Of a stretch of DNA of 64,000 bases, positions 21,306 to 33,927 are shown one piece after another. Within the stretch, counting starts at the first letter, position 1. Every line of letters begins with the position of its first letter. The DNA lies in the NCBI GenBank assembly GCA_034670405.1, contig JAXDDX010000013.1, positions 4,851,001 to 4,915,000 of the forward strand, written 5' to 3'. The notes under the pieces are model-generated. The model was not told the DNA's origin, did not search any database, and saw only the letters and a program-made list of their open reading frames with translations. Source of the stretch: Hoplostethus atlanticus. Taxonomy: Eukaryota > Chordata > Actinopteri > Trachichthyiformes > Trachichthyidae. A program made the position numbers and the translations under genes.

Positions 21306-22658
21306 CACAAAGTATTCAGGGATATAGGGCGATATTTAACCACTCGTTCTCGTTTTTTTAATCAAAAATCTTGTGCACCAGCTCGACTTTGATCGATTTC
21401 CTTGTGGAATGCAGTTTCCAGCACTTGGAACAGCGCCTTGATTGTTGCAGTTTAACAATTCAACTTGCCGTAAAGCGACACAGACAACACCATCATCGCC
21501 GCGTGCGTTGTGTGTTTTAATATAGTTTCTTTCGCGTCGACTGCATCTGAATCGCTGTTGTTTGTTATAGTGTCTTTTTTTTTGTTGTGTTTTTTTTTTT
21601 TTTAGTAAAGCGCTTCAGTTTGGTAGTGGAAGCTTCCATTTTGAGAGAGAAGGGGTGGTTTCTTCCTAACATGGAGAAAAAGTCTGCAGAGTTTCGTGCG
21701 GGGGGGATGGGCCCCATTCATGCCTAACATTACCATTTTGATTGCTTTGATGCTGTTTTTGGTGGAGGGGGAGGGGTGGCAGGGAGGGACAGAAAGCCCA
21801 GTCAGCACCGCACAGCGATGTTTAATCACTATACACAACTGATTCTCTTTCTTTTAGCAGCAAATATGACCTCTACTTTCCATCTGCACACACACACCAA
21901 CTGGATGATGCCAGCTCTTGAAGCATTTCTTTAAAAATACATACTCTTTAGGTCATTTATCACCCAAACCCCAGGTCTAAATTGTCCATGTGCACATCTT
22001 TGTTCAAATAGAGGAATAATCTAATGATCTTTGCTGGCTAAAACAGAGCAGGCTGTGAGACTATGTCAAGATTTGATCAACCAAAATAAACTTTGGTTTC
22101 TTGCTATGAACTTTAAGCCGCATTTAGCTGTAGGCAGTGAATAGTTTAGTGATCAGAAGCAGATATTTGCACATAACTGTTCATTTATTACAGCGGTTTG
22201 CAAAACCTCCTATTCAGATGTGCAGGTTGAATAAGCTTGGAGGTCATTTCATGGTCACCGTTTGAGGAATCCTGAAGTTGACGGGCCTGTTGATGAAAAG
22301 TTTATTCCCTTGAATAGAGACAAATCCTGTGTAGATGGAGAAATATTAGCGAAGCCAGTAATCCTGACAAGCCACTATTGGTGGAAAGACTCGTCGTGAA
22401 TAATACCACATTTCAAATCAATGAAGGCAAGGGCGAGGGCACCCTGTTTTTGTACTAGCAAAGATGGACGATATGTAGAAGTAGGATGGAAGTACAGTTG
22501 TTTTACAGAAGAGGGGGGGGCGGGCCGCCGTGCTGCTCTCTGGAGTTTGATGCAAATGTAAATGATGAATGATTAAAAGCGCCAATAACTAGAGAACACA
22601 AAATGGATGCACCCTTGAATTATGTCTTTCAGTTTGACATTTTGTTCCTCTCAGGATT

Positions 22659-22682
22659 AAAAAAAAAAAAAAAAAAAAAAAA
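22659..22682. repeat. poly-A tract
   Basis: An uninterrupted run of about 24 A; its length in the assembly is unreliable. Confidence 0.9.
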
Positions 22683-22989
22683 TCTCAGCTCAGTGTTTTG
22701 TAGCTGTTTTCCTCCACAAAGGCCTCGCTCAGATGCTCTGATTCTGAATGGACCACATTTATCCTTGATGTATTTGTATCTGTATTTTACACTCAAAAAT
22801 AATGGATCCATTGATTCTTTTTTCTTTCTGCCCCACTTGCTCTCTGTTGCATCATGGAACCAGTTTTTTTTACTGCCAGGTAGAGAGAAGTTGTGTTTTT
22901 TCTCCCCCCTTTACCAAGCTCAAGACAGTTCTACTCCATTTTTTTTTTTTTTTGCAGAGGTCTCTTTGTAAAGCAAATCAGGACCCAAT

Positions 22990-23265
22990 CGGGGCATCTG
23001 CAGGTCCTGGAAAAAGTCTTCAATCACATTCTCTAAACTCAGTGCCTTAAGAGGCCTTGGATACCGTAATGAAGCACGTTGACCCTTAAATCCAGCTTCA
23101 GAGGCCTTAAAACTACTGTGGAGCTTTTCCGGTGAGAAATCAGCACAGTCATGCAGATCTATACCCTCATAGGTCTGCAGTGTCAGTTTCACTTTTATTT
23201 CAGTTGCAAAATTGGCCTTATATGTTATTCTTTTTATTCTAACCAGCATTTGGTCTTATCTTGGT
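22990..23265 (+). mobile_element. hAT-like non-autonomous element, fragment (copy 3)
   Basis: It starts ggggcatctgcaggtcctgg followed by aaaaagtctt, and later has ttgcaaaattggccttatat, shared in diverged form with the copies at 27085 and 56313. The right end is unclear. Confidence 0.4.
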
Positions 23266-24138
23266 GATACTTGCATCCACCCTGGCGGCCCGGCTGTATC
23301 GAAACGATGCTTCTACCTGACTAGAAATATATTCCCAACACCAGTAGTAAAAGTGTTTTGGCAGCCATGTACTCTCCTGCCTCCTCCCTGTTCTCAGTGT
23401 GCAAATGTCTCCCTCATTAAGTCCTTTTTTTTCTGAAGTTTCACATAGTTGTCTGTTCAGGGACCGCTTGTATCATTTATTTGTACGAATGTGGCTGTGT
23501 ACTGGTGCTGCCTCTGTGGCTGTGGGATTACTGTGGATGGTAGTATTAGAACAAAACAAAAAAAAAGTACTTGTTGACTGCAATCAGTGCAGAGCTTCTT
23601 ATTGTTGTTTACGTTGTGCTGCATGGTAACGGCGATGGAGGAAGAAAGCTACTTCAAGAAAGATTTACTGGAGAGATGTGCATGCACAGCGGGAGCGAAG
23701 GGAGAGAGAGAGGAGGGGAAAGTTTAAGTTTTGAGTCACAGTGTTAGCGAAACAGATGAAGAGACGGCGTTCGCGCCGAGCGGCATATTTAAAGGCTAAT
23801 GAAACGAGTGCGGTGGAAGAGTGTCGCTCATCTCTGCAGCAATCCAGCGGCCTGTCAGGAGCTGTTTACTGGGATTTGTTTGCAAAAGGGGAGCTTGGCC
23901 CGAGGATCGCAGCCATCCCCATTGGCACGAATTACCTGTGGCAGCTCCTTGCTATTGGAGGATGTGTGGAGGAAGAGGCGGGCCCCGGGGCGGAAGGGGG
24001 GGGGTGGAGAGTCTACCCACAATGCCTGCAAAAGAAAAGTAAATGCTTTTAATTAGCTGTGTTCTAATGAGAAACGGTGTATCTGTGCACGGTTGGGATC
24101 ACAGGACTTTCTCTCTGCCATGCCTAAAGGACATGACT

Positions 24139-24291
<153 letters not shown>

Positions 24292-24311
24292 AAACAGAAA
24301 TATAGCAGCTT

Positions 24312-24535
24312 ACCGGTGATGTAGTGGTAAATAAAAAGATGGGTAAACTATGACTTCCAGTTGGTGATCATCATGAGGCAAACAACCACAGATATGAACA
24401 AAAAACAATTCAAATTCATGCTTTTCCTGTCTTTCCTCAGTAGTTTGATACTGATTATCATGCATAGTATGAATTTACATCATAAAGGTTTATGTCAGCC
24501 TAACAAAGTGAGTTGAGGTGGGTTTACCCTTTACT
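24312..24535 (+). mobile_element. short TIR element, copy B
   Basis: It opens ggtgatgtagtggtaaata and closes gggtttaccctttactacat, an inverted pair. The body (ttggtgatcatcat, tttatgtcagcc) matches the copy at 18774-19038. It lies directly beside the long GT microsatellite. Confidence 0.55.
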
Positions 24536-24891
24536 ACATCCCCCGGTTGTTACATAATCACAATCTTCCGTTTTCCTGAGCTCCGCGATAGCAAGTTCCA
24601 TAATGAGCGCTCACTGCTCAGAATTAATTTAGCCACTTAGGGCAGAACAGTGTTTCACGAGACGTGAGGTTACGGCAAAACAAGATTAGGCTTCGGTTAA
24701 GTGCATCAGGCGAGCTCATCTCTTCTCAAACGTCAAAGGGAGCGGCGGAGCCCATGTGCCGTAAAGTCACCCAAACATCTGATCTGGAACCAGTGGGATC
24801 CGTATGGAGTCAGACAGGGAGTTTGGCCTCTGGCTGGAGGAAGGTCACGATATGTTGGCTAATAGAGATCAACTCCCTCCAGCTGCTGGCA

Positions 24892-24892
<1 letters not shown>

Positions 24893-24935
<43 letters not shown>

Positions 24936-24938
24936 TTG
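24893..24938. repeat. GT microsatellite
   Basis: About 20 tg dinucleotides with one tat interruption. Confidence 0.93.
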
Positions 24939-25249
24939 TTGTTCATTTATTTATTTAGGGCTTGCAGCCAGAGGGGCGTAAGTAGGTTCTGGCAAAGTTG
25001 ACAGGAGAGGCCAAACAAAAAGGGAACCTGATGTCGATCAACTGTTATTGTTAATTATCTTTTAATAATGATGATGTCATCACATAAATATCCTTATATA
25101 GAGCCCCCCCCCTCACATGTGATGCAGATCTGATGTGTTTTAATCAGTGTGGGGTTGCATTTTCTTTCAATTCTGCTCCATATCACGCGGATATGTGGAC
25201 CAAAATCGGATCCTGAAGAATACAAAGTACACGCGACTTGTATCTGAAC

Positions 25250-25592
25250 GCTCAAATCAGAATTTGTCAAGTATCTTCAGTCATTCACCTGATAATAATC
25301 CTTCTGTCAGCTCGGCCGATCTGGCGTTAGAACGGCGGCAACAGTGGACAGAAAGCCAGATAGCCGACTTGATTGGTGTTTGGGGAGACGCCTCAATTCA
25401 GTCAAAAGTCAAAGGCCCCGCATCATAACCGAAATGTGTTAAAACAAAAACGGACGTGATGTTTTTGTTACTCTTGTTTTTTTCAACATCACTGTCACTT
25501 CATATCAGGTTTTGGATATGGGTTACGTCCTAGAATAGATATGAACAGTCATCCAAAAAATCAGACATGACCAGCAATTTGGATTTGAGCAT
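25250..25592 (+). mobile_element. Harbinger-like relic with Myb/SANT-type peptide
   Basis: The frame at 25321-25416 reads RQQWTESQIADLIGVW then GDASIQSKVKG, the first helices of the Myb/SANT-like DNA-binding domain carried by Harbinger-type transposons and related MSANTD genes. Sequence similarity ends right after this. The flanks gctcaaatcagaatttg (25250) and caatttggatttgagc (25575) are inverted repeats, suggesting a short non-autonomous element that kept a coding piece. The superfamily is inferred. Confidence 0.45.
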
Positions 25593-26489
25593 GAAGGCCT
25601 GAGCTGTGAGTATAGGGGAGGAGGGGGGGGGGCAAAGACAGAGAGTCCTTTTTTAATAGTGCTGAAATGTTGAACAGATCCCACATAAAGTTGTGTTTGT
25701 ATTGAATAATACTAAAAAGACATCTATATTTTCAGCTGCGGCGAATTCCTCAGGCAATATTGATTCAGCAAAAAAAGGTGACTCAGCCCGCTCTACCTTC
25801 TGCTGTTACTTTTCAAACCGTAGGTGACAGTAAAGGTGCCGTAATATCTACAGAAGACTATATGAGGCCTGTGAAGATAATGCTGCACATTTTTTTTCCC
25901 CCCCCTCCACCGAGCAACGCTAATTTCCTGTGCACATACATTAGTTACCGAGGGTCAGATGCGGCCCTGCGCTGCTGAAAACTGTATTGTGTCATACATC
26001 AGCTTTGCTCAGTAATTGGACATTTGAGAGGGCTAGAAAAGCTGTTGGTCGTCCCCAGTGGGGAGCAGTGATACTGCTCTCTCCAATCCCGCCCCCCCTC
26101 CCTGCTCGCAGGCCTTCCCCCGCTGTGCCAGGACTCCAGATTTTCAGGGAGGGGTAGTCACATTTGGCAAATCTATTGTGAGAGAGCAGGTTACCTCCAG
26201 CTTTCTCCTCTCCACAGCTGGTGGCAGAGCTCCTCGGCCCAGCCGCCGCCGCTGCCTGCCGCCGCCAAACGGGAAAACTTTCCCCAGCACTCGGGCCACG
26301 CTCCGGCTAATCCCAGGGTGGTTCATTACAGGCTCCTGCAGGGCCGATTAAGCCGGAGGAAGGTTTAGGGATTTCTGCTGGACAAACTCTCGGTTCTGCA
26401 CGTGACATTGTTGCAGTGGGCAATTCCTCAAGGCCAAGCTATATTTTGTTCTCCGTCTTAATCGTTCTATCTTCTTTGTCTCAAACATT

Positions 26490-26600
26490 AAGACTTACTT
26501 TAGGGTTAGGATTATGTTTGGGATGGAAATGGAAATGGAATTAATGTGGATGGTCCTCACAAGTATAGCCAGACAAATGTGTGTGGGGAAGGGATGGAGG
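26490..26600 (+). repeat. degenerate GGTTAG-type dispersed repeat, short copy
   Basis: It contains agggttaggattatg, an aatgga repeat, then ggtcctcacaagtatagcca and gacaaatgtgtgtg, phrases of a widespread vertebrate repeat. A longer relative lies at 32290-32600. Confidence 0.45.
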
Positions 26601-27084
26601 GTGTATATCTGGGCAGGTTGAGGAGGCAACGGGGCAAATAAAGGGTACTCTCATATCACTAGCCAGTCGAGGCAGATCCTTGTTCAATCTCAAAGGGCTA
26701 TAAATCTGTCTGCTTTTGTCCTGTGCACTTCAGGCTACGAGCGAATCGCCTCCGGTTTTTGTTTGCGGATTCCTTTTTTTTTTTTTTAATCACTACTAGA
26801 AGGTTTGCACGAGTTTAATTAAGAGCAACACGGCAAGAAACCCCCGCTATGACTCTTCCTCAGGGAGGGCAGCGCCGCACAATGCCATGCAGGGGGAGGC
26901 AAGCCTGACTGCTAGACTGTCTGGCCAGCTCACTTTTTTACTTTGTTACCGCATGCCTCCAGAGCATGCGGTCTCCTCGAATGGCTCCTCGAATGGCTGT
27001 GGGTGTCGTCACGAACGGCGGCGTGAACAGAGGGTTAAAGGTCATTCCTGCTGCAAATCGGGGGGGGGGGGCTAAAGGATGTGC

Positions 27085-27335
27085 ATGTTACTGGTGGAGC
27101 CTTAAAAAGTCCTGAGTACAAGTAAACAAAGCAAGTCTTAGGTTCAGATTTACAGGTCTTAAAAATGCAGTTTCCTTGGTGTGCTGTTTTTCAGCCCAGT
27201 AACCTAGACCTATACTTTGACAGGATCAGCAGCTATAATATTGGCCTGATATCTCATTCTAACTGGCTTTAAAAAGGTCTTGAAAAGTCTCAAGTGTAGC
27301 GTTATGAAACTCAGCAGACACCCTGATTGACAATA
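27085..27335 (+). mobile_element. hAT-like non-autonomous element (copy 4)
   Basis: It has ccttaaaaagtcctg, tttccttggtgtgctgtttt, ctaactggctttaaaaaggt and the end ctcagcagacaccctg, which is the inverted form of the family terminus. The internal order matches the copy at 56313. The left end is degraded. Confidence 0.5.
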
Positions 27336-27600
27336 CTGCAAAGAGGTGCTGGGTGATTTGCGAGAGGCCCGGTAAACGGGTTGCAGAAGCTGCAGGCTTA
27401 AGCTCGCCGTCCACCGCGCTAACCAGGCCGGGTTCGCATCATCCTGGAGTTGCGGATCCATGTGACGGCTCCTTATTACTGTACAGCAAACACTCATTTC
27501 CAGGGACTCGGAGAAAGTGCTGATGTAGCTCTGCTGGCAGGCAGAGGGAGGAGTGGAAAGGCTACAATGAATTAACCCATGTTGACTGCCATGCCACCCC

Positions 27601-27642
27601 TTCTCTCTCTCTCTCTCTCTCTCTCCCCCTCTCTCTCTCTCC
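27601..27642. repeat. CT microsatellite
   Basis: tc dinucleotides with a short ccc interruption. Confidence 0.92.
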
Positions 27643-29141
27643 AGAGCAGTCTTTCATCTCTTTTTCCCAGAGCATCAGTGTAATGTGAAAAAAAGGAGGA
27701 GGAGTAAATCCTGACTTTTCCTTAAGGAAGGTCATAATTCACACTCTATACAAGTTGCATAACAGATGCATAACTTACGCATTTGTCAATGGGTTGCCAA
27801 AACCATGCAATGACAATTTATATCCATAGCATATTTCAGATTTTAACATTGTACACATTCTGCATTCATCCTACATTCTTTGCCTCATTAAGTCCTACTG
27901 CGGTTTGTACACACCCTCCTAATGCTGCAATCCATACTTTCCCCCCCATAGCTTTCATTCATGCATTCAACTTAGCATGTTAGGGCTATTGTCGGTTGCG
28001 TATGTTTATATAGCTGCATTTTGAACATAACTAGCATCATATTAAGCTAACTGAAGCTAAGCTAACATAGCTACCAGGTTGGCAAATGAACATTTTGACC
28101 CACTAGCCACTGTGTCTGGTACATTCCTTTTTTAAAATGTGATTTAAAAATACTAAACAAAAACGGTTAATGGTTAAATAATGTTATGGGCTGTAGTTCA
28201 TGGTATATTGATTGAGTATATTGACAATGATGGAACCCTTAAAGCAGATAATATTGGCGATATGACAAATAGAAGCTGCTTGACTCTACATTGGTATGTA
28301 CGGTATCCAAGAGTTGTCATAATAAGGAATAAAAAGGGCATATCAGAGAGAGAGAAGCTAGCTTCATTAGCGGTCTGCTAGCTGATTATTTTCCCCCAGT
28401 TTCACCAAACGTTGTTCACCTGCTGCAGCCACCCACATTTGACGAGGCCCACCCTGATAGCTTCATAACCCACTGTTTTGCCAGGATGCCAAGATCCATG
28501 CAATGACTGTATTGCTGTTATGCTATTAGCCTGTATTCTTAATATAGCTAACCAAAGGTGAGAAATAAATATGTGGGAAAAAAAATTAGGTGATGAAGTA
28601 TGGTGGGTAATCAGCAGCCTTTCGTCTGTTGAGCTGGTGCTTTGCTGGAGAAGTCCCTGGAAATATTGAACACACGAGGGAAAGAAAGTCATTAAATTTC
28701 ATCACTTCCTTTATTCCACAACAGCAAACTCTTATTTGTTGTGTTTTGAACTGATCTCTCGGGAAATAATAGTAAAGGAGTGTTTTGGTTCCACACTTTG
28801 GTTTTGTAGAGTGAGGAATAACAGACGCAAGTTCATGAAATCAATAGGAAACACTCTCTGGATGAGGCAAGTTGTGAATGCGGTATTGTAACTGCCATAA
28901 GTCAGATAATCTTCACGTTGGGTGTTAATAAATGCATATAGTTGACGCTTTTTATTTCTGTTACACAAAATGCGTTTTGTAGAGATTGTTTTGAACGTGC
29001 TTTACGTTGTCTTGTCCAGGCTAATGTAGTTCCTTTATGGCAGCAGAAGGCTGTGAAGCAGATGGAAACGGAGGCGAATTCAACTGTTATTTGACCCAAA
29101 AAATTAAGATATATGCCAAATGATCCTCCAGCGTTGTGGAG

Positions 29142-29526
29142 AGATGAGCAGAGGTGGAGAAGGTGCAAATCAAAATCTGCAGCTACTGGATTGAAGGAAT
29201 TGAAGGTCCCACCAGTGGCTCACCTGTCCATAACGTTAGCTAATGTTAGCGGTCAGCTGCGTTGTGTTGTTAATGTTATTTATCTCCAAGTTGTAGCCTA
29301 GAACTAGTTTTAACAGTATCTCTAATGTTAGCATCTTACTAGTAGACTGTAAATGCTGTCAGTAAATGTTAGCAACATGATGTAGCTAACTGCTAACATT
29401 AGCTAACATTATGGCTAGGTGAACCACTGGTGTGAACGGATCCATCTTCAACATCATGGATGTTCCTTTAATCCATCTTTTCCACTTGACCCTCTTGGCT
29501 AATTTGGCCTCCATCTCTGCTCATCT
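29142..29526. mobile_element. foldback element with arms over 100 bp
   Basis: The left arm (29142-29260: gatgagcagaggtggag, ccaccagtggctcacct, gttagctaatgttagc) is the diverged reverse complement of the right arm (29385-29526: acattagctaacatt, ggtgaaccactggtg, ctccatctctgctcatc). The centre is about 120 bp and AT-rich. The structure is a MITE-like foldback; the family is not recognised. Confidence 0.6.
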
Positions 29527-30939
29527 TTAGATGATATTGAAGTTGAGTTTAATGCAACTGGTCTTTTTTTTTGATTCGGGCGAATCCCACTGACAGGGTG
29601 AGACCTCAATCAAAGATGACAGGATACATGCAGGGAAGCCAACATTGAGGCTACTGCTGCTAAGCTACTTCCCTATACACCTGCGGGTGTCATAACTAGT
29701 AAGTTGGATGGCTGAATGAGACAAACTTGGCATGGTTTCAAAGCTAAATAAGGGAATAGAAAAGGTGTTATTCAGTCATAGCATGTAAGGTATTCACTTC
29801 ATGGGTTAGAAATTGTTTAAAGTCTTAAGGACAGGGCACACCCACAGATTTACCATGTATTTCATAGTAAGCTATGGTTGTGAATTTTAGCTTCTCAGCT
29901 CCAGTGAGTCATGACACATGCATGATGATGGAAGTTGGCCTGGGGGGTTGAAAAGCTATATTTCTAATTGTATACATTGTTCCTGAACTCAGCACGTGCA
30001 CCCGGAGAAACTACTGATCTCCCATAAAATCACTTAAAAGTAGAACGACTGCCATCAGCATCTTTGCAGCAATGTCTTACTTTCTTGCAGATAATATGTA
30101 TGCTATATGATTCTTATTAAATAAGATAAATGGCTCTGTCCTCAGAAGCAGTGTGACACCGGGTATTAAAGTAAAGAAACGATACGCCCTTGCTTTTTGG
30201 ATGTCACTTCATTAGAGGGAGCCTTCTTTCTTCTTCTGTTCTGACTTGTCAAGGTAGGCGAGGTAAGAATATCCTCCAACACAGTCAGATTGTCTTGTAC
30301 ACCCTTCGAGGGATGAGAGAGAGATGTACTCAAGGGGATGCAGAGCTTGGATTATCCTATTCAAAAAGCTGTGAAAATTGCTGTAATAATTCTAAAATTG
30401 CCTCTCAGTATCATGCACGGAGCTAGTTCTCATTTGAAGACATTCTGTTTGTGTTGCACAAACACAGTGCTGTTGTGGCTGAGTAATTTACGTGTTTTGT
30501 TTATGAGAGCAATCTGCCCTTTTGTGGTGGTGATATTTTCAGAAGTCCATGTCATTGCTCAATTTCACACAAACCTGATGTTAATTGTCACGGTTTCTTG
30601 TGCATCACTGCGTTTCGCTGTCAGTGGACACTATATTCTATCCGTGAGCACAGCATTATTTTCTCTTGCACTGAAATATCATCCATGTACTAGTGGGAGT
30701 GTGTTTGTGTGTGTGTGTGGGGGGAGTTGCAGTCAATTATATTGGCAAATTTGATATTTGCAAAGTTCATCCAGATCCCATTGACATACCTGGCTGTAGC
30801 CTATGGAACGAATGCTTAATATCATGGATATAGATGCTTATAATTATTGGGGCGTAAAGTTCACAGGATTCCCTGAGATAACAGAAGTCAGAGCTACAGG
30901 CTGTGATGCGAGAGATTAAGATCAAGTAACTTGATCAGC

Positions 30940-31975
30940 CAGCTGAGATCATTAAGTGATGAGAACCTAGACACCAACATCATCCCTATGTCCCTGGCAC
31001 CGGTGCTCCATGCTAACACTTCAGCTTGCACTGTGTAGAGTGATAGTAGGCCACATGCTAACACTTCAGCATACACTGTGTTGAGTGATAGTAGGCTCCA
31101 TGCTAACACTTTAGCATACACTGTGTTGAGTGATAGTAGGCCACATGCTAACACTTTAGCGTACACTGTGTAGAGTGATAGTAGGCTCCATGCTAACACT
31201 TTAGCATACACTGTGTTGAGTGATAGTAGGCCACATGCTAACACTTTAGCATACACTGTGTTGAGTGATAGTAGGCTCCATGCTAACACTTTAGCATACA
31301 CTGTGTTGAGTGATAGTCGGCTCGATGCTAACACTTTAGCATACACTGTGTAGAGTGATAGTAGGCCACATGCTAACACTTTAGCGTACACTGTGTTGAG
31401 TGATAGTAGGCTCCATGCTAACACTTTAGCATACACTGTGTAGAGTGATAGTAGGCCACATGCTAACACTTTAGCATACACTGTGTTGAGTGATAGTAGG
31501 CTCCATGCTAACACTTTAGCATACACTATGTTGAGTGATAGTAGGCTCTATGCTCTACTTTTGTGCAGATTGGTCAAATTTACACAAAATATGATTAGAT
31601 AGTATTTTGAACTAGCAGGGACTACTTTCCCTGTTTCCACAGGAAATGAATGGGAGACCATGTACAGCTAAATATCACTGCTCAGTAGTTGCTGACTAGA
31701 AATTGTTCCAAAAATGAACCTGGCTATACCAGCTATATTGGGTTAATGATATTTCATTCTACTGAACGAATCTGCCATATAATAAAAACCACGAACAACT
31801 TTTTATTACTAAAAGGGGCAGTCTTCTTACTTTGGATAATGCTGGTGGCCGACTATCACTCAACATGGTTTATGCTAAAGTGTTAGCATGGAGCACTGGA
31901 ACCCACAATCGACCGGGAACACATGGATGATTTTGGTGTCTATGTTCTCATCACTTAACAGGGAAGTTGAGCAAC
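30940..31975. mobile_element. foldback DNA element containing a minisatellite in one arm
   Basis: The sequence at 30950-31055 (attaagtgatgagaacctag, acaccaacatcatcc, tgctccatgctaacactt) reappears inverted at 31838-31966 (aagtgttagcatggagcact, atgattttggtgtctatg, ttctcatcacttaa). These are the arms of a roughly 1-kb foldback element. A third copy of the outer end lies at 58392-58440. The left arm is expanded by the tandem array at 31009-31548. Confidence 0.6.
31009..31548. repeat. 45-bp minisatellite, 12 units, dimeric higher-order pattern
   Basis: Exactly 540 bp make 12 units of 45 bp, each containing tgctaacactttagcatac or a close variant and gagtgatagtaggc. The unit ends alternate between ggccac and ggctcc, giving a 90-bp dimer broken once (units 6-7). 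The 45-bp unit is a multiple of three, so long open frames exist, but they are artefacts of the repeat. The opposite arm of the foldback carries a single unit. Confidence 0.93.
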
Positions 31976-32289
31976 GGGACAATCTGCCTGTATTCCTTTA
32001 CAGCGTGGATCCATGGAGATAGGAGAAAAAAGACTGCATGTGTGGGTACATATGTATACATGGCTGCTTCTCTGAGGGCAGTGCATTATAGTGTCCGGTG
32101 TGAATGGCTACAGTCTGAATGGCTGCACACCCAATGTAATTAGGTGCAAGGAGGACAAAAGCTGCAGTGATTCGTTTGTCTATGGAGCCTTGACGGGCTC
32201 AGGCTGCCTCATTCAGTCACCTCACCCTTAATGAACTTCCTCAAGTTTTCTCACCCCGGTATCGTAGCAACACGTTTTATCACAGTCCA

Positions 32290-32600
32290 GTCACCTGCGC
32301 CTGTGCTGTGTGTCTGTGTGTGTGTCTGTGTGTGTGTGTTCTTGTACTTCTAGCCTTGTGAGAGCCAATTTCAGACCTTCGGAGTGAGGTGCTAGTTTAT
32401 GGTTAGGGCTTTGGTTTAAGGTTATGATTAGGATTGAGACTAGGTTTAGGTTAGGGTTAGCTTAGCATTAAAACTTTGGCTTAAGGGTAGAATTAAGCCA
32501 GGGTAAAGGGTGAGGCATGTAGCGGTGGGGGTTAAGGTCAGGGTTAGGGGGCTGGTGAATGAATCTAGTCAGTGTAAGTGCACGTTAGCGTGTGTGATTA
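32290..32600 (+). repeat. degenerate GGTTAG-type dispersed repeat with GT stretch
   Basis: A tgtgtctg-rich microsatellite is followed by gccttgtgagagccaatttc, then many ggttagg/ggtttaagg variants to about 32555. This is a known kind of dispersed vertebrate repeat, not telomeric DNA, since the hexamers are irregular. Confidence 0.5.
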
Positions 32601-32854
32601 CTTGCCGTCAACCAGGCCATAGTCATACATCCTGCCGCCTTCCACCCACTCCCATCATCATCATTCCAGCCATTCATTCACCTTTTAGCTGCTCTGATTG
32701 GCCAGCTCGGCTGACTGAGATGAATAACGCCTATCTAAGAGGAGTGATGGAGCATAAGCGTATTCCTCGACACAGACGCGACTCATGTATGTGAATCCCT
32801 TCATGCATAACAAATGACGGCGAGCTGCAGTTCAGCTCAAGTTTGCGTAACCAC

Positions 32855-33050
32855 TTATCCGTCAATCAGCAGACCACCGTGCACTAAACCTATCCCCGGT
32901 GGCTGCTGATTTAGTAAGAAACCAAAGCAATTTTCTCTATTGTCAAGGACCTCACGACACGATGTCAATACTATCCCAGCAAGCGTTCGGCGAATGGCGA
33001 CGTGCACAAAGAGGCCAAGTTCAACGTCAACACAAAGGCGCACAGAATTT
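32855..33050 (-). repeat. dispersed repeat of unknown class, copy 1
   Basis: The minus strand reads ttgacgttgaacttggcctc then cgccattcgccgaacgcttg, matching the plus strand at 63735-63795 (tcgacattgaacttggccac, caccatctgtcaaacgcttg). The two copies are opposite in orientation and about 31 kb apart. Confidence 0.5.
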
Positions 33051-33927
33051 TCAGTGTTTTTATTTTATGTTTTGATATTGGAAAGATATTTATGTCCCCA
33101 TTTCACTAAACGATGCACGTAGCAGCTGTGGTCTTTTCATTTTGTCGTTATCTTTTATATGTGTAACGAATGCAAACTTGAACTGAAATAACTTGCACTA
33201 ACAGGGAAACATGCACTGGGGAAGTGTAGTAGTAGTAGTTTGGTGCAGCGGGGCTTCCGTACCTGCAGTGAATTGATCTCGAGAGTGCCACCCACAGGAA
33301 CAGATGAAACAGGAACTGTGAAAAAACGAAACCTGCTCTTTTGTAATGTAATGAGGGGTACGAGTATTGACAGCAGAATTGATTCTGAATCGGAAAACAA
33401 TTAAATTGCTGTATTGTTTTTTTTTCACCCAGCCCTACTGCTTACTTGTAAATCAAACACAGAGGCACCGGAAGGCTCCAGCCCACCTAGAGCATTGTAA
33501 TTTAAAGGGCAGGAGTCACTTTTTTTGGCGGAGATTACAATCAGGTGCTTGTTGAATCATTTTTCTTTCCGGTAAAGGGCAAAGCATTAGGAATGGCAGC
33601 AGTATTGACTTTTCCTTGATAAGGTTTTCCAGCACGTCTCTGTGTTGATAACCCAGTTGAGTGGCCGGGGCCAGGGCTTCGGTCAGCAGCTTACCGCCCG
33701 ACGACACCGCTGTGCACGGTCAGCACAAAGACCCGGGGCCAAAAAGACTCACTTTATCATCAAATGCCGAGCCTTCACTCAAACCCGCAACGTCTCTCTC
33801 ACACCCTCTTTTTTTATATGGCGGATTTATGTTGATGGTTACCATGACAACAAACATCTGAAACTGTCTTCATGTGGGATTTCAAGAAATGTCCTCAACG
33901 CTTAAGAAGAGTGGGGAAACTTTTTGC

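Noticed and set aside
30894-31526. A 210-codon open frame on the minus strand with 15-residue repeats
   Set aside because: It is produced by the 45-bp minisatellite, whose unit is a multiple of three. It has no homology, no splice or start context and lies in a transposon arm.
32400-32560. Interstitial telomere array (TTAGGG)n
   Set aside because: The hexamers are irregular and embedded in a known dispersed-repeat context; there is no run of perfect telomeric units.
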